DNA from: [Zimmermannella] faecalis ATCC 13722
GTDB taxonomy: Bacteria; Actinomycetota; Actinomycetes; Actinomycetales; Microbacteriaceae
NCBI RefSeq assembly: GCF_000381765.1
Contig: NZ_KB907074.1
Location: 62,001-126,000, forward strand
Direction: 5' to 3'
DNA: 64,000 bases
Shown here: piece after piece, positions 32,357 through 44,404 of the stretch
Numbering within the stretch: the first letter of the stretch is position 1
Layout: each line of letters opens with the position of its first letter
Program-made: the position numbers and the translations under genes
The notes under the pieces: model-generated
What the model was told of the DNA's origin: nothing
What the model saw: the letters and a program-made list of their open reading frames with translations, nothing else
Databases searched by the model: none

Positions 32357-34878
32357 CGACCCGAGCGCTTCGTGCCCCGCATCGGCAGGGCGGTCAGCGG
32401 ATCATCGGGCCAGGGATGCTTCGGGTAGCGTCCGCGCATCTCGGCCCGAACCTGCGCATACGGACCCGCCCAGAACGAGGCGAGGTCGTCGGTCACGGCG
32501 AGCGGCCGCCGGGCCGGACTGAGCAGGTGTAGCAGCACCGGCACCCGGCCCTCGGCGATGCGCGGCGTTTCGACAAGGCCGAAGCACTCCTGCAGCTTCA
32601 CCGCGAGCACCGGCGGGCCGTCGTCGCCCACCTCCGGATACTGCAGTTGCACGCGCGACCCCGTCGGTACCTCGAGCGATTCGGGCGCGAGCTCATCGAG
32701 TCGGCCCGCCTCGGGCCAGGGGAGGAGCCGCCGCAGCGGGTCGAGCAGGTCGATCGCACTCGCCGCGGTGCCGCCCGCGAGCCGATCGAGTTCGGGCACG
32801 AACCACTCGTCGAGCCGCGCGAGGAGCGCCCGGTCGTCAACGTCGGGCCAGGGGGCTCCGAGCACGCGGTGCAGCAGCGCGAGCCGACGCCGGAGCCTGG
32901 CGGCCGCATCGCGCCACGTGAGCATCCCGAGCCCGGTGCGCGCGATTTCGCGGGCGACGCAGTCGCGTGCCGCGGCCTCGTCGGGCCGCTGCGGTGACTC
33001 GCGCAGCACAATCGCGCCGAGCAGCTCCCGGTGGCTCGCCCGCACACGACCGCCCTCCCACCGGGTGTCGACCTCCTCGTGCAGGAGCGTCTCGGCGGCC
33101 GCCAGCGCGGTTGCCTCATCGATCGGAATCGCCTGGCGGATCACCGCCCCCGACCCGTCGCGCGTCGTCGCGCGGGCAACCTCGGCAACCGCGAGCCACG
33201 GCTGGCCCGCGAGCGGACTCCCGGGCGGGATCGTCGCGCCGGTGCCCGAGGCGAGCTGATACCCGCCGCCGCGGGCTCGCGCGAGGCGTTCGGGATACGC
33301 GAGGGCGACAAACTGTGCGAGCCCCGCGTCGTCGCTCATCCGGTCGCCCGCGCCCGCGCCGGTGCGCTCGGGCACGAGCGACGCGAGCCGCTTCGCGTCG
33401 GCCCGCCAGCGGGCGCCGGCACCACCGTGTTCGGCGCGCAGGTCGCGCAGCAGCTTCGCGAGGTCGGCGCCCGGGGCGCGGCGGTCAGATTCGAGCGCGG
33501 CCGCGTACTCGGCGGCCCGGCGCGGCCCGAGGTCGCGCGCCGAATCGACGAGCGCGCGGGCAATGCGGGGATGCGCGGGGATCGTCGCGAGCCGGCGGCC
33601 GAGTGGGGTGATGCCCCGGTCGTCGAGCGCGCCGAGGCTTCGCAGCGTCGTCTGCGCTCGCCGCAGGGCCGCCGCGGGTGGTGCCTCGGGCAGGGGGAGG
33701 TCGGCCCTGTCGGGGGTGCCCCACGCCGCGAGCGTGAGGGCCATGGGCGCGAGGTCGGCGGTCTCGATCTCGGGTGTCGCCTCGCGCGGCAGGCGCGCCC
33801 AGTCGAGTTCGGCGAGGCAGCGGATGGCCGTGCCCGGTCCCACGCGCGCCGCGCGCCCCGCGCGCTGGGTCGCGGCCGCGCGCGAGACCGACACCGTCAC
33901 GAGCTGCGGCATGTCGCGGGCAAGGTCGACGCGGGGCTCGCGCGCGAGCCCGGAGTCGACGACCAGCCGCACGTCGGGCACCGTGAGCGAGGTCTCGGCG
34001 ATCGAGGTCGCGACGATCACGCGGCCCCGTCCGGTCGGGCGCAGCACCCGCTGCTGCTCCGCGAGCGAAAGCGATCCCGTGAGCGGCGCCGCATCCATGC
34101 CGCGAGCGCGCAGGCCCGTCACCACCGCATCCACCTCGCGGCCGCCCGGCACGAACACGAGCGCGCTCGCGGCCGGGTCGGTCAGGGCCGAGAACGCGTC
34201 GGCGGTCACCCGAGTGACGTGGTCGAGGAACCCGCGCGTGACGCCGCGCGCGTCGAGCGCGGGCGCGTCGCGGGGCGGCGGCGCCCAGCGCACCTCGAGC
34301 GGATGCGGCGCGACCTCCACCTCGCACACCTCGGCGTCGAGCAACGTCGCCCACCGCTCCGCATCGAGGGTCGCCGACATCGCGACGAGACGCAGGTCGT
34401 CGCGCAGCTGGGCAACCTCGCCGAGGAGCCCAACCGCGAGGTCGCCGTCGAGCGAGCGCTCGTGCACCTCGTCGAGCACGACCGCGGCGACGCCCGGAAG
34501 TTCCGGGTCGGCGAGCAGTCGGCGCACGAGCAGCCCCGCCGTCACGAACTCGATGCGGGCGCCGCGCTCGAGCTTGCGCTCGCCACGCACCGAGTAGCCG
34601 ACGAGCTCGCCGAGCGGCGTGCCCGTGAGCTCGGCGAGCCGAGCGGCTGCCGCGCGCGTCGCGACCCGGCGCGGCTGCGTCACGACCACACGCGAGCCGG
34701 CGCCCACGAGCTCCGCGACGGCGGGAGGAACGACGGTCGTCTTGCCCGAACCGGGCGGGGCCGCGACCACGGCGCGCGAGCCCGGTTCCGCGAGCGAGGC
34801 GCCGAGCTGCCCGACGAGCCCGGCCGCGGGAAGGCCACGGCCGATGCGAACGAGATCGAAAGGCGTGTCCTGCGGCAT
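32353..34878 (-). CDS. hrpB: ATP-dependent helicase HrpB
   Basis: The 841-residue protein is a DEAH-type helicase. Walker A is AAPPGSGKTT near 42, the Walker B variant DEVH is in VVLDEVHERSLDGD near 132, SAT is near 165, and the helicase C region has ATSIAETSLTVPDV and QRAGRAARVGPG. An HrpB-specific C-terminal domain ends in FWAGPYAQVRAEMRGRYPKH near 815, the usual HrpB finish. Its cell role in bacteria is poorly defined. The ATG at 34878 has no ribosome site, but TACGAT lies 7 bases upstream, fitting a leaderless start. Confidence 0.9.
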   Translation of the reverse strand: MPQDTPFDLVRIGRGLPAAGLVGQLGASLAEPGSRAVVAAPPGSGKTTVVPPAVAELVGAGSRVVVTQPRRVATRAAAARLAELTGTPLGELVGYSVRGERKLERGARIEFVTAGLLVRRLLADPELPGVAAVVLDEVHERSLDGDLAVGLLGEVAQLRDDLRLVAMSATLDAERWATLLDAEVCEVEVAPHPLEVRWAPPPRDAPALDARGVTRGFLDHVTRVTADAFSALTDPAASALVFVPGGREVDAVVTGLRARGMDAAPLTGSLSLAEQQRVLRPTGRGRVIVATSIAETSLTVPDVRLVVDSGLAREPRVDLARDMPQLVTVSVSRAAATQRAGRAARVGPGTAIRCLAELDWARLPREATPEIETADLAPMALTLAAWGTPDRADLPLPEAPPAAALRRAQTTLRSLGALDDRGITPLGRRLATIPAHPRIARALVDSARDLGPRRAAEYAAALESDRRAPGADLAKLLRDLRAEHGGAGARWRADAKRLASLVPERTGAGAGDRMSDDAGLAQFVALAYPERLARARGGGYQLASGTGATIPPGSPLAGQPWLAVAEVARATTRDGSGAVIRQAIPIDEATALAAAETLLHEEVDTRWEGGRVRASHRELLGAIVLRESPQRPDEAAARDCVAREIARTGLGMLTWRDAAARLRRRLALLHRVLGAPWPDVDDRALLARLDEWFVPELDRLAGGTAASAIDLLDPLRRLLPWPEAGRLDELAPESLEVPTGSRVQLQYPEVGDDGPPVLAVKLQECFGLVETPRIAEGRVPVLLHLLSPARRPLAVTDDLASFWAGPYAQVRAEMRGRYPKHPWPDDPLTALPMRGTKRSGR

Positions 34879-35027
34879 CCGCCCGATCGTAACAACGCGC
34901 ATCCGCCTCGCGGGTGATGTCGATACATCTCGCGCCACTCGATCGCGGCGGATGCGCGTGCCACAGTTGAGGAGCGACGCCTCACGCCGCAGCGGGGCGC
35001 GCGTTCCTCGTTGTGAAAGGACCCCCT

Positions 35028-36527
35028 GTGGACATCTTTGCTGGCGCGCTCGGCGTCATCATCCTCGTCGTGGTGATCGCCGTCGCGATCATCGCGCTCA
35101 TCGTCTTCATCATTATTTCCCGCACCTGGTATCGCACGGCCGCCGCCGACGAGGCCCTCGTGATCACCGGCAAGGCGAAACGGGGCCAAGAGCACTCGAA
35201 GATCGAGGTGATCTCGGGTGGTGGCCTCTTCGTGAACCCGTTCACGCAGCGCTCGTCGAAGCTCTCGCTGCGCTCGCGGTCGATCGAGATCAAGCCGACC
35301 GCGCAGGCGGCGAACGGTGTCACGGTTGACGTTGAGGGCATCGCGCTCGTCAAGGTCGGTTCGGCGCCCGAGGCGATCCGTCGCGCCGCCGAGCGCTTCC
35401 TTTCGCAGGACCGCGCGATCGAGGCCTTCACGACTGAGGTGCTCGAGGGTGCGCTGCGCGGCGTCGTCGCGACGCTCACCGTTGAGACGCTCATGAAAGA
35501 CCGCAAGGCGCTCGCCGAGCAGATCGCCGAGGGTATTGAGGCCGACCTCGAGCGCCAGGGCCTCGTGCTCGACTCGTTCCAGATTCTCGGCATCACCGAT
35601 CAGGGCGGCTACATCGAGGCGCTCGGTGCACAGGAGCTCCAGCGCGTGCACCGCGAGGCCGACACCGCGAAGATCGACGCCGAGCGTGCCGTCGCGAAGC
35701 GCCAGATCGAGACGAACACCGAAACCCTCTACGAGCGCACCGCGTTCCAGGAGTCCGAGGCTGCCGCGAAGGCGAAGGTTGGCCGCGCGAACGCGGAGGC
35801 TGAGCAGGCCGAGGCGCTGCGCCGTGCCGAGCTCCAGCAGGCCGTGCTCGAGCAGGAGGCGCAGAACAAGCAGTCGCAGCTCGACGCCGAGGTGAAGAAG
35901 GTCGCCGACGCGACCCTCTACGAGCAGGAACGCCGTGCCGACGCCACCGCGTACCAGCAGAGCAAGGAGGCCGAGACCCGCAAGCTCGTCTCGGAGGCCG
36001 ACGCGGCCGCCCGCACGACCGCGGCCCGCGGTGAGGCCGTTGCCCGCACGACGGCCGCCGAGGCCGAGGCGACCGCTCGCCGCGCGAAGGCGGACGCCGA
36101 CGCGCACGCCCGCCGGGTCGAAGCCGAGGCGGAGGCCGAAGCGATCCGCAAGGCCGGTGAGGCTGAGGCGGCCTCGCAGCTCGCCCTCGGTGAGGCGGTA
36201 GAGAAGCACGAGCAGGCGCTCATCACGCAGCGCCTCATCGACCAGCTCGTGCCGATGGTTGCCGAGTTCGCGAAGGCGCAGCAGGCGATCGACGGCTACA
36301 CCGTCATCACGACCGACGGTGGCGCTCAGCACCAGGTCGCCGAGTCGGCCGCGACGATGCGCGCGCCGTTCGACGCGATTAAGAACGCGACGGGCATCGA
36401 CCTTGGCGCGCTCATTCAGTCGAGCGTTGAGGGCGAGCGCACGGGCGACGCACTCGCGCGGGGCATGCGCGGCGCGGCGCCGGCGGCTCCGGCAGCTCCG
36501 AAACAGGGCGGCGAAACCGCCGAGTAG
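35028..36527 (+). CDS. SPFH/flotillin-like membrane scaffold protein
   Basis: The 499-residue protein has one N-terminal membrane helix (residues 4-33), an SPFH/band-7 domain at about 40-200 and a long Ala/Glu/Arg coiled coil at about 205-390, as in flotillins such as FloT/YqiK. The C-terminus is Ala/Pro-rich. Such proteins oligomerise on the inner face of the membrane. GTG 35028 is preferred over GTG 35013 because AAAGGA at 35016-35021 lies 6 bases before it and the membrane helix then starts immediately. An intrinsic terminator follows 14 bases after the stop. Confidence 0.88.
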   Translation: MDIFAGALGVIILVVVIAVAIIALIVFIIISRTWYRTAAADEALVITGKAKRGQEHSKIEVISGGGLFVNPFTQRSSKLSLRSRSIEIKPTAQAANGVTVDVEGIALVKVGSAPEAIRRAAERFLSQDRAIEAFTTEVLEGALRGVVATLTVETLMKDRKALAEQIAEGIEADLERQGLVLDSFQILGITDQGGYIEALGAQELQRVHREADTAKIDAERAVAKRQIETNTETLYERTAFQESEAAAKAKVGRANAEAEQAEALRRAELQQAVLEQEAQNKQSQLDAEVKKVADATLYEQERRADATAYQQSKEAETRKLVSEADAAARTTAARGEAVARTTAAEAEATARRAKADADAHARRVEAEAEAEAIRKAGEAEAASQLALGEAVEKHEQALITQRLIDQLVPMVAEFAKAQQAIDGYTVITTDGGAQHQVAESAATMRAPFDAIKNATGIDLGALIQSSVEGERTGDALARGMRGAAPAAPAAPKQGGETAE

Positions 36528-36541
36528 TCCAACGAACTGAT

Positions 36542-36577
36542 AACGGCCCGCGCCAATTTGTGGTGCGGGCCGTTTTC
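36542..36577 (+). terminator. Intrinsic terminator after the flotillin-like gene
   Basis: Bases 36542-36555 pair with 36561-36574 over 14 positions, including one G-T, around a 5-base loop. TTTTC follows the stem. It lies 14 bases after the stop codon of the flotillin-like gene and 40 bases before the esterase gene. This is the canonical Rho-independent form. Confidence 0.9.
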
Positions 36578-36616
36578 TTCAGACGAAGCGCAAGCAGGCG
36601 GTGCTTGAATCGCGCT

Positions 36617-37278
36617 ATGACCACTTTGCACACGATTTCACCGACCGGATTGCGTGGCGGGCCGACGCTGCTGTTGCTGCACGGGTTCGGCGCGAATGAG
36701 CAGGATCTGTTCGGGCTCATCAGCCCCCTCGACGTGCCGCCGAACTGGGACATTCTTTCGATTCGCGCCCCGCTGCCGGTGCCGCAGATGACGGGCGCCG
36801 CGTGGTTCCCGTTCGACGCGAAAACGAAGCGTGGCCACATCAGCGAGGAGCTCGACGCGCTCGACGACGAGGCGATCGCGAAGTCGCTCGAGCTGCTGCT
36901 CGCGACGCTCGATGAGAAGCTGCCGAAGGGCAAGATCGTACCGATCGGGTTCTCGCAGGGCGCGGTCATGGCCGCCGAACTCATGCGCGCGCGACCCGAG
37001 CGGGTACCCGCGGCAGTGCTGCTGTCGGGCTTCGTGCTGCCGACCGAGAAGAGCTCCGTAGAGTCCGATCAGCGCCTCACCGAGCTTGACTGCCCCGTGT
37101 TCTTCGGCTGGGGCGAGCAGGACGACTCGTCGATCTCACGCGCCGCGTTCAAGCTCACCGAGGAGTGGCTGCGCACGCACACGCGCGCGACGATCCACCG
37201 GTACCCGGAGCTCGGCCACGAGGTGTCGATGGAAGAGCTTCGTGACGTGCGCGGCTTCCTCGAAGGAATCCACGTGCG

Positions 37279-37282
<4 letters not shown>
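36617..37282 (+). CDS. Phospholipase/carboxylesterase-family alpha/beta hydrolase
   Basis: The 221-residue protein is a small alpha/beta hydrolase. LLLLHGFGANEQDLFGL near 17 gives the oxyanion region, GFSQGAVMA near 115 holds the nucleophilic Ser, GEQDD near 170 the Asp, and the His is in ELGHEVSMEEL near 200. It resembles the YpfH/carboxylesterase group of the phospholipase/carboxylesterase family. The natural ester is unknown. ATG 36617 begins just after the terminator of the previous gene. Its stop overlaps the sbcC stop by 4 bases. Confidence 0.88.
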
Positions 37283-40259
<2,977 letters not shown>

Positions 40260-40263
<4 letters not shown>

Positions 40264-41429
40264 CGCTGCGCCTCCTTCGAGCGTGCCTCGGTGAGCAGGT
40301 CGTCGAGTTCGCGCAGTTCGGCCGGGGTCGCCGCCTCGCCGCGCACGAACTCGATGAATCCGCGCAGACGCTGCTCGTCGCTCGTGTGCTCGGCGAGCAG
40401 CTCGAGGTGCGCGGTCGCGTTCGCGCTGACATTCGGTGGGTCGTATTCGAGATGCACCGCGTGGGGGAACCTCGTGCGAAGGCGGCGCATCGCGTCGATC
40501 GGCCGCGCCGCGTCGGTCAGCTGCGCTTGCACCCAATCGCCCTCGGCGGCGGCCGCGTCGTCGTCGTGCAGCAGGGCTTCGAGTTCACCGCGCAGCCGGG
40601 CGAGCGCCCTCGGTACGGGGAGATCGAGCCACCGTGCTCCGGCAAAACCGTCGCCGTCGAGGTCGACGAGCCACACGCCGCGCGGGGCACCCGCCTCGCT
40701 AAAGGAGTAGTGCAGCGGCGCGCCCGAGTACCGCACGCGCTCGGTCAACTCGACGTGCGAGTGAATGTGCCCGAGCGCGACGTAGTCGAAGCCGTCGAAG
40801 AGCGACGTGGGCACGACGTCGATGCCGCCGGCCGTGAGGTCGCGCTCGATGTCGTCGCCGGGGGTCGTCTCGGGCACCCCGGCGGCGAAGCAGTGTGCGA
40901 GCACGAGCGTGCGGTCGCCGTCGGCGCCGTTCGCCTCGACGTCGGCGCGGACGGCGTCGGTCGCCCAGCGCAGCGCGTCTTCTTGGGTGCGCACCGCCTC
41001 GGCGCCTGGGAGATGACGAACGAGCGCCGGCTCGAGGTAGGGGATGGGGTAGCAGCGCACCGTGCCGTGCGAATCGTGGAGCTCGACCGGTGCCACGGGC
41101 TGCGCCGGGTCGGCCGAGATATGGATGCCCGCGAGTCGCGCCCACGCGGCCGGGAAGCGCAGGCGTGCGGCGGAGTCGTGGTTGCCGCTCGACACGACGA
41201 CCACGGCGCCCGTCGCACGCAGCCGCTGCAGGGCGTCGGAAAGGAAGTCGAAGGCACCGGCCGCCGGCGCCGCGGAGTCGAAGATGTCGCCAGCGACGAC
41301 GACGACATCGACCCCGTGCTCGGGCACGAAGTCGGTCAGGGCGCGGAGCACCGTGTCGAGGTGCTCGAGAGTCGACTCACCGTGAAAGGTGCGGCCGATG
41401 TGCCAGTCAGAGGTGTGCAGGATGCGCAT
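40260..41429 (-). CDS. sbcD: Exonuclease SbcD (Mre11-like nuclease)
   Basis: The 389-residue nuclease has the calcineurin-like phosphoesterase motifs: ILHTSDWHIGR near 3, VVVAGDIFDSAAP near 41, VSSGNHDSAARL near 81 and LGHIHSHVEL near 214. These hold the two Mn ions. It provides the nuclease activity of the SbcCD complex. The upstream membrane-protein gene ends 9 bases before its ATG, and it overlaps sbcC by 4 bases. Confidence 0.95.
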
Positions 41430-41438
41430 GCTCGCAGG

Positions 41439-41906
41439 CTAGCGCGAGCCTACGACACGCTCCTCGCGCACGCCGACGAGCCGCCGGGCCTGGGTGACGA
41501 GGAACCACACGAGCAGCACGAACAACACGGCATCGGCGCCGATATAGAAGTAGTGGGTGAGCGAGCCTCCCTCGCCACCTGCCAGCACTTCGTTCGTGTG
41601 TCGGGCGAGCAAAGGGCGAATAATTGTGAACTTCACGGCGAACACCGCGACAACACTGATCGCGAGCCACCATGAGCGGCGATCCGCCCGGCCACGCCAG
41701 AGTGCAATGACGAGCACGAGCGCAATGACGAGTTCGGTGAAGTTCATCGCGAGGAACACGAGCCGGCCGATCCCGAGCCCGAGCGGAATCGTGATGCCGG
41801 GCGCCTGAAACTTCAGCGGCGCCTCGATGAGGTCAATGGCGATGATGAGGCCGAGCCACACGGCCGGAAGGATGAGTCGCAGGGCCTGCCACACTCGAAT
41901 CGACAT
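41439..41906 (-). CDS. Four-helix membrane protein of unknown function
   Basis: The 155-residue protein has four hydrophobic segments. The first has AVWLGLIIAIDLIEAPLKFQ near 15, followed by PLGLGIGRLVFLAMNFTELV, and a third with FAVKFTIIRPLLARHTNEVL. It resembles small DUF4149-like membrane proteins, but I am not certain. It is the second gene in a minus-strand run, after DUF3097 and before sbcD, and the 9-base spacing to sbcD suggests one transcript. A link to DNA repair is not evident. Confidence 0.65.
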   Translation of the reverse strand: MSIRVWQALRLILPAVWLGLIIAIDLIEAPLKFQAPGITIPLGLGIGRLVFLAMNFTELVIALVLVIALWRGRADRRSWWLAISVVAVFAVKFTIIRPLLARHTNEVLAGGEGGSLTHYFYIGADAVLFVLLVWFLVTQARRLVGVREERVVGSR

Positions 41907-41947
41907 GGCATAACTCTACGCCTTGTCGAGATCTGGAGCCGGTCGCG

Positions 41948-42787
41948 TTACGCGCCCGGCGCCGTTACAAAGTCGATGAGTTCCTCGACGCGGCCGATCA
42001 CCGACGGCTCGAGGTCGTTCCAGTTGCGTACCTGGCCGAGGATGCGCTGCCAGGCGCGCGCGATGTCGGCCTGCTCCTCGTGCGGCCAGCCAAGGTGCGC
42101 GCAGATGCCGTGCTTCCACGACTGCCCGCGCGGGATGTACGGCCACTCGCGCATCCCGAGCCGCTCGGGTCGCACCGCTTGCCACACGTCGATATAGGGA
42201 TGCCCGAGCACGAGCACGCAGTCGCTCCCGAACTGGCGCATGATGCCATCGGCGATGCGGGTCTCTTTCGAACCTGCGACGAGGTGGTCGAGCAGGATGC
42301 CCGCGCGGCGCTCGCCGCCTGGGGCGAACTCGCGCAGTACCTCCTCGAGGTGGTCGGCACCCTCGAGATACTCGACCGCGACGCCCTCGATGCGCAGGTC
42401 GTGCCCCCACACCTTCTCGACGAGCTCGGCGTCGTGGCGGCCCTCGACGAAGATGCGCCCGGCTCGAGCGACGCGGGCTCGCGCCCCCTCGACGTACACC
42501 GAGCCCGAGGCGCTCCGGGAAGGTGTCTTGGATCGCGGCGCGCCGAACTTCAGGGTGACGGCGCCGTCGTCGTCGAAGAACAGGCCGTGCCGAGGGAACT
42601 TGCGCTGCGCGCCGTCGGCGTCACGCAGGGTCACCGTCTCGCGGTCGGCGCCGACGAGTTGACCGAAGAACTCGGTGCCGGGATCTTCGAGCCACATCCC
42701 CTTGCGAGCGGCGACCGGCCGCGGTCCCTTCGGGCGGCGCGATTCGCGCATCCGGGCAATCGGGTCGTTGTCGTACCGGTCGTCCAT
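41948..42787 (-). CDS. DUF3097 family protein with Toprim-like core
   Basis: The 279-residue protein matches the actinobacterial DUF3097 family. The N-terminal part has a barrel-like segment (GMWLEDPGTEFFGQLVGADRE near 30). The core at about 105-200 reads RIFVEGRHDAELVEKVWG, then GILLDHLVAGSKE, which looks like a Toprim fold with the Glu and one acidic strand. The C-terminal part has GLGMREW-like and HGICAHLGW text. The function is unknown. It heads the DUF3097-membrane-sbcD-sbcC run. Confidence 0.8.
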   Translation of the reverse strand: MDDRYDNDPIARMRESRRPKGPRPVAARKGMWLEDPGTEFFGQLVGADRETVTLRDADGAQRKFPRHGLFFDDDGAVTLKFGAPRSKTPSRSASGSVYVEGARARVARAGRIFVEGRHDAELVEKVWGHDLRIEGVAVEYLEGADHLEEVLREFAPGGERRAGILLDHLVAGSKETRIADGIMRQFGSDCVLVLGHPYIDVWQAVRPERLGMREWPYIPRGQSWKHGICAHLGWPHEEQADIARAWQRILGQVRNWNDLEPSVIGRVEELIDFVTAPGA

Positions 42788-42873
42788 AATGACCGTGAGT
42801 TTACTGGCCCGCGCCCACCTTCCTTGTTTCGGCGTGCGCTAAGCTGATTGCTCTCATCGAGCAGGAGGAATAC

Positions 42874-43368
42874 ATGTCGCAGAACGACGAGCGCGACCTG
42901 AATCAGGCCCGCGGCAACGCCGACGCGTCAGCAGAGCAGTCGTCGACGATGTCGTTCACGGGAGACTTCAGCGCCCAGCTCGCCGCACTCATTGCGGGTG
43001 GCGTCTCGAAGGAGGAGATGGACTCGATCGGCGCGCTGCCGTCGGGTTCGGCCCTGCTCATCGTTCGCCGGGGGAGCAATGTCGGTGCGCGGTTCCTGCT
43101 CGACACAGACCTGCAGATCGCCGGGCGTCACCCGAACGCCGAGATCTTCCTCGACGACGTGACCGTCTCGCGCCGTCACGCCGAGTTCACGCGCACGGGT
43201 CGCACGTTCCAGGTGCGCGACCTCGGCTCGCTCAACGGCACGTACTACAACGGCGAGAGCATCAACCAGGCCCAGCTTTCGAATGGCGGCGAAGTACAGA
43301 TCGGCAAGTACCGACTCACCTTCTACGCCTCGCCCCTCGACGTTCCCACCGCACAGTCGGCGCAGTAG
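42874..43368 (+). CDS. garA: GarA/OdhI-like FHA-domain protein
   Basis: The 164-residue protein has an N-terminal polar tail with SSTMSFTGDFSAQL near 23-36, then an FHA domain at about 64-155 with IAGRHPNAEIFLDDVTVSRRHAEF near 86 and DLGSLNGTYYNGE near 116. GarA/OdhI inhibits oxoglutarate dehydrogenase and activates glutamate dehydrogenase until Ser/Thr kinases phosphorylate a Thr in the tail. The exact ETT motif of GarA is not present here; Thr near 25 is the candidate site. AGGAGG at 42861-42866 marks the start. A merR-type gene follows 3 bases after the stop. Confidence 0.88.
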   Translation: MSQNDERDLNQARGNADASAEQSSTMSFTGDFSAQLAALIAGGVSKEEMDSIGALPSGSALLIVRRGSNVGARFLLDTDLQIAGRHPNAEIFLDDVTVSRRHAEFTRTGRTFQVRDLGSLNGTYYNGESINQAQLSNGGEVQIGKYRLTFYASPLDVPTAQSAQ

Positions 43369-43371
43369 CCC

Positions 43372-44103
43372 GTGGCCGCCTCAACCGCGGCTGCCGGGCC
43401 AGCTGGCTCGACACCGAAACTCTCGATTGGGCAGGTGCTGCAGCGCCTCGGCGCTGAGCATCCCGAGCTCACGCCTTCGAAGATTCGGTTTCTCGAGGAA
43501 CAGGGGCTCGTGCATCCCGCGCGCACCGAGAAGGGCTACCGCAAGTACTCCGACCAAGACGTGCAGCGCATCCGCGTTGTGCTCTCGCTGCAGCGCGATC
43601 ACTACCTCCCGCTCAAGGTGATCGGCGAGTACCTCGAGGCGGTCGACCGCGGCGAGTCGCCGAAGCTTCCGGGCGCTACCGCGGCGTCGCGCCAGCCCGC
43701 CGAATCGAATCCCGCGGCCGCCCTCGGGATTCTCGAGACGGGGCTCGAGCTGCGGCGCGACGAGCTGCTGCAGCGCTCGGGCGCCTCACGCGATCTGCTC
43801 GAGGCGGCGCACACCGCTGGCCTCATCGCGCGCGCCATGCGCTATGGCGAAGACGAGCTCGTCCTCCTCTCAACCCTCGTCGAGCTCGAGCAGTCGGGCA
43901 TCCAGCCGCGCCACCTGCGCCCGTACCGCTCGGCGGCGCAGCACGATCTCGGCCTCGTCGAGCGCGCGATCACGCCGCTCAAGCGTGGCCGCGATGCGTC
44001 GGCGAAGGCCCGGGCCGACGCGAAGGCCGACGAGCTCGCCACCGCGCTCGAGCGAGTGCGCACGTCGCTGCTGCGGCAGGGTCTGCGCGACCGCCGCGGG
44101 TAA
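43372..44103 (+). CDS. ftsR: MerR-family regulator, FtsR-like
   Basis: The 243-residue protein has a MerR winged helix-turn-helix at about 16-90 with LTPSKIRFLEEQGLVHPARTEKGYRKYSDQDV near 34. The spacer PALSIGQVLQRL-type start and the C-terminal helical domain match FtsR/Rv1828, which lies next to garA in other actinobacteria. In Corynebacterium FtsR activates ftsZ. It starts at GTG 43372, 3 bases after garA. A palindrome just downstream is a candidate MerR operator. Confidence 0.85.
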   Translation: MAASTAAAGPAGSTPKLSIGQVLQRLGAEHPELTPSKIRFLEEQGLVHPARTEKGYRKYSDQDVQRIRVVLSLQRDHYLPLKVIGEYLEAVDRGESPKLPGATAASRQPAESNPAAALGILETGLELRRDELLQRSGASRDLLEAAHTAGLIARAMRYGEDELVLLSTLVELEQSGIQPRHLRPYRSAAQHDLGLVERAITPLKRGRDASAKARADAKADELATALERVRTSLLRQGLRDRRG

Positions 44104-44134
44104 CCGACGCGGCCGCAGATCACGGTTTGGTCTC

Positions 44135-44157
44135 ACCCTCAACTTGAACTTGAGGGT
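44135..44157. promoter_or_regulatory. Palindromic MerR-type operator between the two merR genes
   Basis: ACCCTCAA at 44135-44142 and TTGAGGGT at 44150-44157 are perfect inverted repeats with a 7-base spacer, CTTGAAC. The layout resembles MerR-family sites such as the SoxR box (CCTCAAGT-type arms). It lies 31 bases after the ftsR stop in a 301-base gap, 44104-44404, that otherwise has no gene. TACACT at 44243-44248 could be a -10 element for the downstream merR gene. Confidence 0.6.
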
Positions 44158-44404
44158 TGCGGCGAGTCACCGCGCTAGTGCGCCGATCAATGACACGATT
44201 TCATCGTTGTAATTCGACCTCGATGAACGACGCGGGCTCGCCTACACTGGGATGAGCCGACCTTCATCTTGGATGTGCAATGCGCGACTTGCTCGGCGAG
44301 CCGCGCCCGCGCGTCTGAGGCGAAGCGTAAGACTGACTGCAACGCACTTGCGCGACATCGCGCACACAGCAGACCGGCACGGCTCGGTTGGAAAGGGACA
44401 CGCC

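Noticed and set aside
43372-44103. HspR heat-shock repressor as the identity of the first MerR protein
   Set aside because: No dnaK, grpE or dnaJ genes adjoin it, and the garA neighbour points to FtsR.
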